Below are positions 1 through 10,240 of a stretch of 64,000 nucleotides of DNA, one piece after another. Location: the NCBI GenBank assembly GCA_013397455.1, contig VYZB01000120.1, positions 1,275,461 through 1,339,460 of the forward strand. The letters run 5' to 3'. The DNA is from Crotophaga sulcirostris. Taxonomy: Eukaryota; Chordata; Aves; Cuculiformes; Crotophagidae. Position 1 is the stretch's first letter, and every line of letters starts with the position of its first letter. The notes below the pieces were generated by a model. That model was given only the letters and a program-made list of their open reading frames with translations, searched no databases and was not told the origin of the DNA. Both the position numbers and the translations under genes were made by a program.

Positions 1-379
1 CCCCATCCCGCACCCCCGCCCCCCGCCATCCCGCAGCTGCTTTTTTTTCGCGGTGTTTTGCTGAGCGCCCGGCCCGGGCAACAAACACAAACGTTTCCCC
101 TTTTTTTTACCAGGGGTGGTGCGGAGGGGCCAAAATGCGGGGGGAGTGAGTGTTGCAGTGGGGTGTTCTGCTTCCTTTTTATTTTTTTTATTCCTGGAGC
201 CTTGGAGCGTCACCGTTGCCTTTTTTTTTTTTTTTCTGGAGGAAACGAACCCCGTGGTTTGGCCCCCAGAGCTCATTCTTCCCAGTTTTGACCTGAAAGC
301 CTGCCCGGTTTCTGCTCCCCGTACGTGACGCTCACCCTGCTTTTTTTTCAGCCAGGGCAGGCCTCCTCCCATGAGCCAG
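1..379. other. G+C-rich unassigned DNA at the window start
   Basis: The first 40 bases are almost pure C with CpGs, and the block stays G+C-rich to about 330. No gene is recognisable. Short open frames on the plus strand (58-291, 116-328) depend on overwritten T blocks at 41, 101, 221 and 341 and have no recognisable domain. T runs at 182-189 and 229-235 lie off the 60-base grid and may be real. This could be the start of a scaffold. Confidence 0.5.
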
Positions 380-740
380 GGTTGGCACCTTTCCCTAAAA
401 TTTTTTTTACATCCCCAGCTGGAAAGAGGGGGAACCTGCAATGGTTCCCCGTTTGCCATCAAACTGCACCTGTTCTCTGCCAGGTGAAGCTAAAGGTGGG
501 CTCCATTGGAGCTGTTGGGATTTTTTTTACTCTGGCTGTGAGTCCCGCACAGGAGCAAACATTGGTGTTTTCCCTAAATCTTTTTTTTATATCCCGAAAC
601 ACAGAGAGGTGGAAGCTCCAATTGGTTCCCAGTTTGCCATCAAACTGCATCTGTTCTCTGCCAGGTGAACCTAAAGGTGGGCATCAGCGGAGCTGTGTGG
701 GCATCGCCAACTCCACTGTGCGTCCCTTGGCAGCCCCTTT
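380..740. repeat. Degenerate two-copy tandem duplication, unit about 180 bp
   Basis: The segment around 393-530 recurs at about 572-720. The shared landmark CCCTAAA is at 393 and 572. GTTTGCCATCAAACTGCA is at 451 and 632. The phrase TGTTCTCTGCCAGGTGAA follows in both copies. The offset drifts from 179 to 181 bases, so there are small indels. The copies differ at several sites, so this is an old local duplication and not an assembly echo. The period is close to three rows of 60, so overwritten T blocks fall at equivalent places in both copies (401 and 581), which exaggerates their similarity there. No coding function is evident. Confidence 0.75.
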
Positions 741-741
741 C

Positions 742-1008
742 ACAGCATCAACAGGTTGGAAAGGACCTCTGAGATCATCGAGTCCAACCTATAACCCAAC
801 ACTAACACCAACCCATCATCTTTTTTTTGGCACTAAGGGCCTCATCCAATCTCCTCTCAAACACCTCCAGGGTTGGTGACTTTTTTTTCTCCCTGGGCAG
901 CGCATTCCAATGACCAATCACCCTTTCAGTGAAAAACTTTTTCCTAACATCAAGCCTAAACTTTCCCTGACGAAGCTTGAGTCCATGGCCTATAGTTCTT
1001 TTTTTTTT
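742..1008 (-). mobile_element. CR1 retrotransposon fragment (3' part), reverse orientation
   Basis: The plus strand reads as the reverse complement of a CR1 3' region: a GGTTGGAAAGGACCTCTGAG start, a GATCATCGAGTCCAACC block, then the CTCCCTGGGCAG and AAAACTTTTTCCTAACAT blocks that avian CR1 copies share. It is colinear with the copy at 28895-29100. It is 5'-truncated, like most CR1 insertions. Two overwritten T blocks (821-828, 881-888) lie inside, and comparison with the second copy shows which bases they hide. The far end runs into the T block at 1001, so the exact boundary is uncertain. Confidence 0.9.
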
Positions 1009-1058
1009 ACGATGTCAGCCCTACCCGGCTCGGTGGGCTGGAAGGGCCAAAGCTTCAC

Positions 1059-1200
1059 CTGACAAACCCCACAACTCGTTTCCAGGCAGCTCATGTGCTT
1101 GAGCGGGTTCTCCAGAAAGTCAGGCAACGAGGAGATGGTCAAGCACGGCCGGGAGCGAGGCCACGGCTGCCTCATCCTAAGTGGTCCTAAACTGCTGTAG
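1059..1200. other. CpG-retaining G+C-rich block, possible exon
   Basis: This 140-base stretch is G+C-rich and holds several CpGs in otherwise A+T-rich DNA. Two readings are open. On the plus strand a 45-codon frame (1063-1197, stop at 1198) has a strong bias to G or C at third positions and sits behind an acceptor-like TTTCCAG ending at 1085. On the minus strand 1176-1059 is open, is preceded by TTAG and is followed by a good donor-like CAG/GTGAAG. Neither short peptide is recognisable. It could be a small exon, a UTR piece or an unrecognised repeat; a coding role is only a guess. Confidence 0.25.
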
Positions 1201-4200
1201 CATCACATTGTAAGGGGGGAGAGGGATAAATCAGAAAGCATCTGCACTTCAATTTCTAACTAAATTCCTTTAGTCTATCCCTGAGGGTCTTCTGCAAGGA
1301 TCAGTAACTGAACTTTCAGATTTCTACTACCACAAAATGTGTTACCTTTTGAAAAAAAAGGTGAACTTTTCACCTTAGCCACCTCCTCTGGCATTCAGAG
1401 GCTGAAAAAAAGACATAAAGTTTTTTTTATTTTTTTTTCCTAAAATAATGAGCAAAAGTGGTGAATTAAGATTTTAAGGCTTTTTTTTAACCAGTTCTAA
1501 CCAGTCTGTTCAAGGCGACCCTGTGGCTAAAGGTGTTTGATTTTTTTTAGTGAGAAGTATGTTAATGTTCCTCTGCTTTGAAAGGGAAATACAATAAATG
1601 CAATAAATACAAAGCCCAGCCAGAGCCTGGCTGAGGATGCCGCCAGGTACAATAAGCACTCTTCCCCTAGATATGTAGGAGGAGAGAATGGTTTTGAAAA
1701 GGGGGGAAATATTATTATTATCATTATATATAATATAATAAATATATCATCATCATCACCATAAATCAGGTGTTGCTGCTCCAGCTTAACCCACAGCTGA
1801 AGACAGTAGTCCCCAGACAACCAGGAGGAGCAGCAGCAACATCTCTACCCATTCTTTCTCTCCATACATACAATTTTGGTCTTGGTGAACAGCAGTTCTG
1901 TGAAGGAAAATAAGTGAGACTGTGCAAAATATTTCCTGGTGCATTGTTTTTTAATCTTCATTAAATGAGAGAAGGTAGAACTGAAAAAGACTGTTAAATA
2001 TGCAAAAAGCCTGAACAGGATGTTCCATCAATAAGACTTTAGTACACAGCTGATATCATAAAATGCAGGATCTCCTGAGGCCTTCTATTAAGCACCTACT
2101 CACAAGGAAGCAGGATTAAATACATTTCAGGCCAAATCCAACATGTTTTTTTACATTGCTTTTGAGAACCTCAAGTGAAGTGCCTGTTCTCTTCAGGCAA
2201 TTTTTTTTGCCCGTTAACTCTTTTTTTTGTGTAACCCTTTCTTTCTGCAAATTAATCCAATTAAAATTTTTCTTCCTCTTGTGATTGTGGAGGACAACTA
2301 ATGTTATCCTGTTTACAACATTTTTTTTCGTATGAATGTAAATGTAATATGAGGTGTACGTCCCCTTCAGACCTCACTTTTTGATTCAGATCGTGATGTT
2401 TTCCCAAACTTTTATCATTCTTGTTGCTCTCCTCAGGACACTTGAATGTGATGTCCACAGTAGGACACTGCAAACCAGCCAAACCTCACCAGTAATGAAA
2501 TTTTTTTTATGATTAACAGTGTCTAACATGTATCTTATTTGTCAATAAACCCCTTAATTAGATTTGTTCTTGTTGCAATGGCAACTTCATATTGACTCAT
2601 TGAGTAGAGGGTCAGTGCCATTTTTTTTCTTTCTTCACCAGCTAATCCCTGCATGAATTTCATACCTCCCTGAGGGCTTACCCAGCCCTTGTCCTGATCT
2701 TGTTCGTTTTGGATACTCTCCACAATTGGAGAGCATTTTTTTTTTTTTATAATTTATCAATGTACATTCTGAAGTGGCTTATTGATACTAGAATATGGAT
2801 CATTAATTTTGCGTTTTTCTTTAAAAAATAATTTCTAAATCAGTTTAACGAGGCTTAGTCAATATTTTCCTACTTTGAAAGGTGCAACGTAGAAAACTGA
2901 TGAGAAAGTAAGACAAAGTTAAATACCATTAACTCTTTAATATATGCAGGACTGTTTAGCTTATCTGTGTTATTACTTTTTTTTTTTTGCGAGCCACAAA
3001 GAGTCCAGGTATCTTGCCAGTGAAACAAACTCTAAGAATAGGGCCATTCATTTTTTACAAAATGATAACATGATCAGAAACTTTCAGAAATTTCAGAAAA
3101 TAATTCAGAAATTTTGGGTACACTTAAAGCCAATTTGTCAAATCTTTTAATAGAGTGTGATTTTTTTTTCTTTTGGTCTCCACTCTGTGCTCCCGTGCTA
3201 CACCACCTGCACCTCAGAGGCTTGCCCTGAGGCCACCAGCCTGTCCCCTGCCTGGAGTCCAGGAGTGCCATATGACATACCTACTAACCCGCGGAAGGTG
3301 CCCGTAGCAGCAGCCATCCCCCACCCAGTGGTGCCCTCATGTGTCTCCACATGTGAATTTCAAATATTGGGATTCCAAAAATTTGTTCCATTTTTCACTT
3401 TTTTTTTTAAATCTGGCGTAACCCATCTGTATGCTGTGCAGCCCCTTTTTCTGGAATTACAAATCAGTTTGGAAGTTTCATACAAATGAAGATGCATGGA
3501 GTAAAATAACTTGAGACCATACTGGCATAAACTGTGCTTTTAACTGAGTTGCAGTATCTACCAAGAAAATCCAACAACTTGTCTTAAGGTCATGGCAAAC
3601 TCCTAAGCTCAGAAATGGATTCTCTTTACCCCTTCATTTTCCAGTAAGTGGAAATTTTGGAAAAGACCTTTTTTAGTATCTATGTATTTGCATACTGCAG
3701 CTGGGGAAAGTTGGCATGCTTTCACTGATGTTATGCCTGTCTACACAAGTTGAGATTAAATTGTTATTTCAAAGGCAGTCAAGTCAGTTCAGCCTTATCT
3801 AATTTTTTTAAAGAACAGAATTTTTTTTCTGAGTATGAAGTTTTCCCGTATGTGGGCACCTGTATGTACATACGGAGGCCATTAAGATTCATGGCCAGTG
3901 CTATAATTCATTCTTATCTTTCTCTTTTTTTTTTAAAATAGTAAAGAGAAAGCATGAAACTTAACCTACAAACTCATGCGAGTTAATTGAACAAATATTT
4001 AATGTTGGAGCCCTGAGTTTGTGCAATGCCATCATCCAAGGAAACCAAATCTGCAAACTGTTGCTTCCGCACAAGTTTTGCAATGCCTTTTTTCATGTAT
4101 GCAACATTGCGTTTGTTCATTTTTTTTTCAGGGCATCTGCCCAATCTGTTCAGGAAGTTTTTTTTGAAATAATATTTCAAATAACTTCACAATATGTTTA

Positions 4201-4205
4201 TTAAG
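1201..4205. other. A+T-rich unassigned DNA
   Basis: I see no gene, RNA or named repeat here. The stretch holds an ATT/ATC simple repeat at 1709-1760 and many overwritten T blocks. T runs at 1431-1438, 2221-2228 and 3925-3934 lie off the 60-base grid. Short open frames are at chance length and mostly cross T blocks. Confidence 0.6.
1709..1760. repeat. ATT/ATC simple-sequence tract
   Basis: The tract is a run of ATT units that passes through a TATA-like stretch and ends in CAT/CATC units. It is imperfect and A+T-only for most of its length, so it is a degenerate microsatellite. Confidence 0.75.
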
Positions 4206-5208
4206 AAGTTTTAAATTAAGGGAGGGTGGGTTTAGACAGGTTTTTTTTGAGAAATTTTTTACAATGAGGGTTGTGAAACACTGGAACAGGCTGCCAAGGG
4301 AAGCAGTGGAGGCCTCCTCCTGTAAAGGTCCCTTCCAACCCAAAGAATTCTATGATTCTATGATTCATAGACCTTGATTATTTCAGTACCTAAGGCCATA
4401 GTGGATCAATATATTGCAGATACCACGTACCATGTGCTATTAGATTTTCTCAAGACACAGCCGCAGAGAGCCAGCCCAATGACTTTGTTACTCATCTTCA
4501 GCAGTCACAGCAGAAGCTGTCTCATCCCACAGCAGATGTACTTTATGTGCAATAATCAAACAATAGCAGAAACTAAGGCTGACCACGAGCCTAGTAAGGG
4601 CTGGCTCATCCTTTAATCTGCAGTGGTGCCATGTCTCCAGATGATCCTAACAGAAAACCCGTGCCCAGTGCTCCAGTAGAAGATAGACTCCCCCTGACTT
4701 GGAAGCAAATCCTTTCCCATTTATAACTCTGTTGAACGCGGTGTGGAAAAGCTGTAACAGACAGATATCTAGGAAGGTTCTTCATACAACCTCAGAAAAC
4801 AAGTGCTTTCCAACCGACGTTCCAGCTTTAGGAGAGACTCCTTTCCAGCATGTTAGAGGGAGAAAACCCTCCACCCACAAAATACAGCTGGGCTATTGTG
4901 CTCAAGAGAGGAGCCTTTCCTTACTGTGACAGCCAACCAGCTGACATCCAGGCCTACAAGATTTTAATACGTTCATTGTCTTAATGAAGAGCTGCAAATG
5001 TAATGAACATGCTCAGGGCAGAACAGTGCTCATATCCTCCAGCAGGACTGCAAAGGACTTATTACCTTAGCTTAGGGGATAATGGTGTCAGTTTGCATGT
5101 TTTGGTATTATCTGAACGCGTGTTGGTTGTTGTGTAATTATACCATGTATTAGGTAACCATTAAACAGCATGGACCGAGGCAAATTGCCGATGCTTGTGT
5201 TTTTTTTT
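2201..5208. other. Overwritten T8 blocks, group 2
   Basis: Blocks start at 2201, 2321, 2501, 2621, 2741, 2981, 3161, 3401, 3821, 4121, 4241 and 5201, in the same phase of 60. Block 4241 lies inside a CR1 copy. Confidence 0.9.
4208..4371 (+). mobile_element. CR1 fragment with internal deletion
   Basis: This plus-strand CR1 3' end reads GGTGGGTTTAGACAGG, an overwritten T block (4241-4248), then CAATGAGGGTTGTG and CACTGGAACAGGCTGCC. It jumps early to GGTCCCTTCCAACCC and ends in the ATTCTATGATTCTATGATTC tail. The copy at 56776-57160 has more than 100 extra bases between the same two landmarks, so this copy carries an internal deletion. It is non-coding today. Confidence 0.9.
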
Positions 5209-5379
5209 CCTCACAGAGTTCTCAACAGGAAGAAATATGCAGTCGTATGACTGTCCACCCTGAAAGTAAGCTTAACTATAAGTGTGGAGAAGAATTCTGA
5301 GTAGGTTTTCACCCACTTAGTGAGTCCTCCACCTTCCCCAGCAACCATTTCTGTCAGTTAGGTTTGCTGCTAGCACGCC
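4372..5379. other. Unassigned DNA
   Basis: I see no gene or recognisable repeat. The ORF at 4699-4929 on the plus strand is of chance length and has no known motif. One overwritten T block lies at 5201. Confidence 0.55.
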
Positions 5380-6520
5380 ATCTCTCATTTCAAGTTTGGT
5401 TTTAGCCAACTTCAAATTTCCAGACACCAAATAACATTGTACCTTTGATGACCAGGCTGAAAAGCCAGCCATGAGCTCTCTCCTTTGCTTGTTGCTATAC
5501 CTAGCGGTCAGTCTAATTCTCTGCAGTCTTTGATAAACGACTCACACAGCATTCCCCAAGCCCCACATTGTAAAACTCTTTTATGACCCCAAGTCTCCTA
5601 CCCTGTAGATACGGTTAATGTTGTCAAATCCCATGTGTAATACATTGTATTTGGCCCTTTTAATTTACCTGTTTGTCTGATTGTGACTCTCAATGAGATG
5701 ATTCAGCCCCACTGGGAAAAGTAGTACATAAGTATCCAATATTTACTATCCTTTGCAGACTTTACCATAATATTTTATGTTGTCTAGATCACTGATAAAA
5801 GTATTAGGCAAAAAAAAAGTGTCTCTGGGAAAAAACCCTCGTCACAATAATTTTCTTTGTTTATGCCTTTTCATTAGCAGTGACATCTGGACATCAACAA
5901 GTGAGTCAGTTTTTAATCCATGTAATGTTAATTTCATGTAATGGAAGTTCTTTTAAATCACAGTGTTATTATGGTATTGACTAAAAAGCTTTGAAGAAAT
6001 CAATGGCTGTTATGTGAACACAGTCCTCTTTAGCACTCAGAATTACATACTTTTCAAAGCAAGCAAAGAGGCACAGACACCTCCCTCAGCAGAACAGCAG
6101 CAAGATCTACCTCCTGGGATGCTGTGTTGACTGATCTTAATTATATTTTAACCTCTAATTTTTGTTAATAGGATCCCAAATTAGCAATCTCTCTGCTATG
6201 GTTATGAATGACATCATTAGTTATTCAACAGGTCCTTTCAAGCTTTTCAAAACTGATGCAACTTTTACAATGCTCTTTTGGAATTACCCACCACCCAGGG
6301 AAATGCCTTATTAGCAGCTGAAGACAGGTACTCATCTAACTGTATTAGGACTGAAGCTTAACTGGAACAGATCCTGGCCTGCTTGCTTTCTTGCAGGTAT
6401 TATTTATTCTTTTTGTCTCTTTTTCATGTGGATCGATAATCCCTTTTCTCCAAATACTGACCAGAAATCTCTTGTATTTTTTACCTACCATACTTCACGT
6501 ATACTTGATGTAGGATTCTT
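5380..6520 (-). mobile_element. Ancient CR1/L3-like LINE remnant, reverse orientation
   Basis: Several phrases appear in the order expected of the reverse complement of an old amniote CR1/L3-type reverse-transcriptase region. They are a TTTGCAGACTTTACCATAA block near 5755, then a GATCACTGATAAAAGTATTA block near 5787, an AATCCATGTAATG block near 5916, a GCTTTGAAGAAATCAATGG block near 5990 and a TGTTGACTGATCTTAATTAT block near 6124. It is far more diverged than the ordinary CR1 copies here, so its boundaries are vague and no frame survives. The assignment rests on remembered family phrasing and no alignment was run. The region is nearly free of overwritten T blocks. Confidence 0.5.
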
Positions 6521-6580
6521 CCTTTCTTTTCCTCCTAATTCTTGTTAAAAGTGCCCTTTTACTGCATTTAATCCAGTTGC

Positions 6581-7908
6581 TTTTTTTTACTCCAGCAAGT
6601 AAGTTTTTTATCTTATTCCTTTTAATCTCTGTCATTAATGTCTTTGTTTCCCACCTGAACCTCTACAAACTGATTTCCCTTTTCTCATTTCCTCATTTCA
6701 TTTTTTTTTAACTAGAGTGGCTTTCTGCCCAGTAAAAGCTTTACATGCTAATGAAATCAAGGCTATCTACATATCCAACTGGCCATCGTTGAACAACTGG
6801 CAGTTTCTCTTAAAGCCTCCTACTTCAAAGTCGTGTTCTCTTCCCATTATGCTGACAATTAATCTAAGCTTTGGGTAATTAGCTCTTTTAGAGTTTCATA
6901 GATGAATATTGGTGGATTACGTGTTTACACAAATGGAGTGTAATCAGATTCTAATCAGAAATACATAAACAGTAGAGTAATTTTTAGAGTGACAACTATT
7001 CTTTGTCAAGGAGCAGGGCATACAGTTTTAAGAGGTTTTAAGAAGAAAACAACCCTTCTTTTTTTTTTTCACTTTTTTTTTTTCCATACAAACTATCCAG
7101 CAAATGTTCTCTGGGTTGAATTTTTTTTTGGTATGTATTTTCCATCTCGAAGTTTTCGATGTAGTTCATAAGATTTAGCATTTTTTTTTTTGTCATTAGG
7201 TAAGATCTGAATGTTTTGACAACTCATATATAGGATAATATTTTTTTTATAGTTTACCCTGTAGTTTTTTAAGGCTAGAAGAGGCTACAGCAATAATCAA
7301 TTTTTTTTTGAATCAAACCAGTACCTACATCCAGGCCATATCCCCTGAAACTCATAGTATTGAGAGGTCAGATGTTACTCCTACTTCCACAACATTGTCT
7401 CAATCAGGGCAGAATTTAACGCTGCAGATGTTCATCTGCTAGGGAAGCTGTATTTTTTAAATCATATTCTTTTTGGTTTTACACAAAGCTACATTATATA
7501 TCTGTTTCTATACATGCTTTTTAAAATATTTGTTTTGTACTTTTTTTTAAACAAACTGCAAAACTCTGTCAAAAGGTAGCACACATTTTTTAACTTTTAT
7601 TTTTTTTTTACTGGAGAAGTTTTCTTGGACTCAATAGTAAGGTTGCTAAAGTTCATACTTTATGGTTTCACCTGCATCTATTTAATAATTTACAGGGTGG
7701 GAATTGCATCACTGAATTCTATTTCAACAATGCACTTAACTTTAAGCATTTGTTTAAGTTCATCGCTATTTGTCAGGCCACTTAAGTATGCCTTGAAGTT
7801 CCAGTGGAGCCTTGGTATGTTTAAATGGTTTGCTGAATAATTTTTTTTGTAAATACATGTGGTTTTTTTCTGAAACAGAGACTTATTCTGCATTTTAATA
7901 TTTTTTTT
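6581..7908. other. Overwritten T8 blocks, group 3
   Basis: Blocks start at 6581, 6701, 7061, 7121, 7181, 7241, 7301, 7541, 7601, 7841 and 7901. Five consecutive rows are hit from 7061 to 7301. Confidence 0.9.
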
Positions 7909-8440
7909 CAGTGTTTCTCCTACCAAATGTCTAAGAATGATAGCTGTTTAAGGACTTTGATTTTAAAATTACCTAGGAAAAATATGCAAATTTTTCTTTA
8001 TGATTTATCATTTGAAATACAGAACAAAGCATTGAAATATCCAGTGGCTTATAAATTATAGTAAATTTTTTAAATGTGCAAATGACTCTTATAGGGATAC
8101 ACTGAATGAATACTTAACGGATCCCTAAAGCTACTGGCACAACTTCACAGAAGTTATGGCAGAGTTTTATACCTATGCAGCACTGCTGCGAATGGATAAT
8201 GTTTAAATAATTCATTTTCTTCTACACGCAATGCACTGGCAAGCATAGGTGCCCTACCTTAGCCTCTGTTATGGTGTGAAAAAACAGCTGAGAGTTTCTG
8301 GAAGCACAAAGGTGCAAAAGTAACATAATGTAGAGTGCAATCATGTAAATTCTGACATGAAAAATGAGCATTGAAAGCAAGAGACAGCTAATCCATTTCA
8401 GTTTTTAAAAAATCCCTTTAAATAAAAAAAAAATCAAAAA

Positions 8441-9888
8441 TTTTTTTTAAGGTACAGTATAATTGTCCCAACTGCAGTGAAGTAGGTTCCCAATCAGGTG
8501 TTTTTTTTTGCCCCAGTTCCAGTTGTGCCGTCTGAGTGTTGTATCAACACACACTTGTGCTTTTTTTTAGCAAAGTCTCAGAGGGACCAGCCAGGAAGTG
8601 CAGAAGAGACGATCGAGTTGTGTGACCCTGGCAGAACATGGAACTGGAACTGAGCAACTGATTAGAGCAGAACAAGAAAGAGTTTTATTGCCAAATCAAT
8701 AAAGAGAGCAATATAAAGTGAAGTTGCATATTGGAAAGTGTTTTTTTTTTTCACATCTACATAATTCACCACTAATGTATGATTCATGTAAATGCTTTAT
8801 CGTGGATAAATCCAGCACTGCACTGGAAAGGAGCAAAGCATCTGTAGATTAACTAATAGGGTATCTGGCACTGAAGAGGGAAATCTTTTACTCAATTTTA
8901 CATATTATACTGAAGTTACATATGGAATAAAACTTTCATTTGGCAGCATCCGATTTCTAATTGTGATTTAGCTAGTCTGGACCAAATTTACAGCATGTAA
9001 GGTACAATTGTGTCTTAACTATGTTGAACTTATGCCTTTACACTTAAATGGCTGTCTACACTGTTTTACAAATATGAAGAGGCACTCATGTTGGGTACAG
9101 TCCCTGTGATTTTGTCTTTTCTCTCCTACGGTTTATTGAATGCCCATTTATTTTTTAAACTTTTTTTTTCAAAAGGATATAGCAGTTCTGCCTAAATTCT
9201 TCTTTGTTTTAAAAACTTCAATAGAGCTTAATCTGGGGAAAAGAAAACTTTAAAAAATGAAGCCATGAAACCTGTTTTGCTTTTTTTTCTTATGGAAATA
9301 TGGTAGTTCACCAGTGGAAGTTCAACTGTGGTTTACGCTAGAAAAAGCTATGTTAGATGGTATATACATGCATAATATAAATTATTCTTGTGGATAAAAC
9401 TTTTTTTTTTAAAAGCATGAATATCTTACAGTAACACATCTTAAAGGAATTGGGTAGGGTTTTTTTTTTGTAAGAATATTTCTGTTTCTTTTCAATAGAT
9501 TTTAAACTGGGTTGTGAAAACCAGCTGCAGCTAAAAATTGTAACCATATGAATTCCTAGGTAATAACAACGGTCAGCAGGATTTAGCCATTCTTATTCTG
9601 TTATTTTACCTTCCACTATCTACTTTTAAATGTACCATTGTTTTTTTTCTTGAGTTCTCCGCAAAGCAGATTCAATTCAGCAGCACTAGAATACAAAGTA
9701 TGAGTGGCACCATAATGAGTCAGGCAGTACAGATATGAAATCACTGGATAACAGAAAATGTTTTTTTTGTATAAACTAAGAGAGTTGTTGCTGTTCCTTT
9801 TACCAATCTTTCTAATAAATTTTTTTTTCCAGAAGATTACACACAGTAATTAACACAGTGGAAACCTCAGGTTTGGGCTTTTTTTTTT
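8441..9888. other. Overwritten T8 blocks, group 4
   Basis: Blocks start at 8441, 8501, 8561, 8741, 9161, 9281, 9401, 9461, 9641, 9761, 9821 and 9881, in the same phase. Confidence 0.9.
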
Positions 9889-10240
9889 CGTTGCCAAAAG
9901 CAAAAAAGATCTGGGAGACTGATTCAATCTTTTCCACACACAAGTAAAACTACCAAAGTCTTTTTAAATACTCAGTAACATCACTTTGCTTCATGATCAA
10001 TACTCTATAGCAATTTTCCGCTTCAAAGTGCAACGTAAGTGCCATGAATTCAGTATAATGTTAGAATAAAGTTTAATAGGCTACAAATTATATTCATTTA
10101 AAAGAAGGCTACCAAGTCAGAAATTACATTAAAGTAAGTCTTATTTGTGTTATTGATTAGAACTATCTACATTTTCTTTGAAGGTTCAGTGCTATGCCTA
10201 TCTAGATGGTTCCTGCCTTTTTTAACACAAGACTAACATC

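Larger units (their letters stand above)
41..1548. other. Overwritten T8 blocks on the 60-base grid, group 1
   Basis: Eight-T blocks start at 41, 101, 221, 341, 401, 521, 581, 821, 881, 1001, 1421, 1481 and 1541. All starts leave remainder 41 on division by 60. Blocks 821 and 881 are shown to replace CR1 bases by comparison with 29003-29010 and 29063-29070. These are probable data errors; treat the eight bases as unknown. Confidence 0.92.

Noticed and set aside
325..879. 184-codon plus-strand open frame near the window start
   Set aside because: It crosses six overwritten T blocks (341-821), the tandem duplication and part of a CR1 copy. The Phe pairs in it come from T blocks. No domain is visible.
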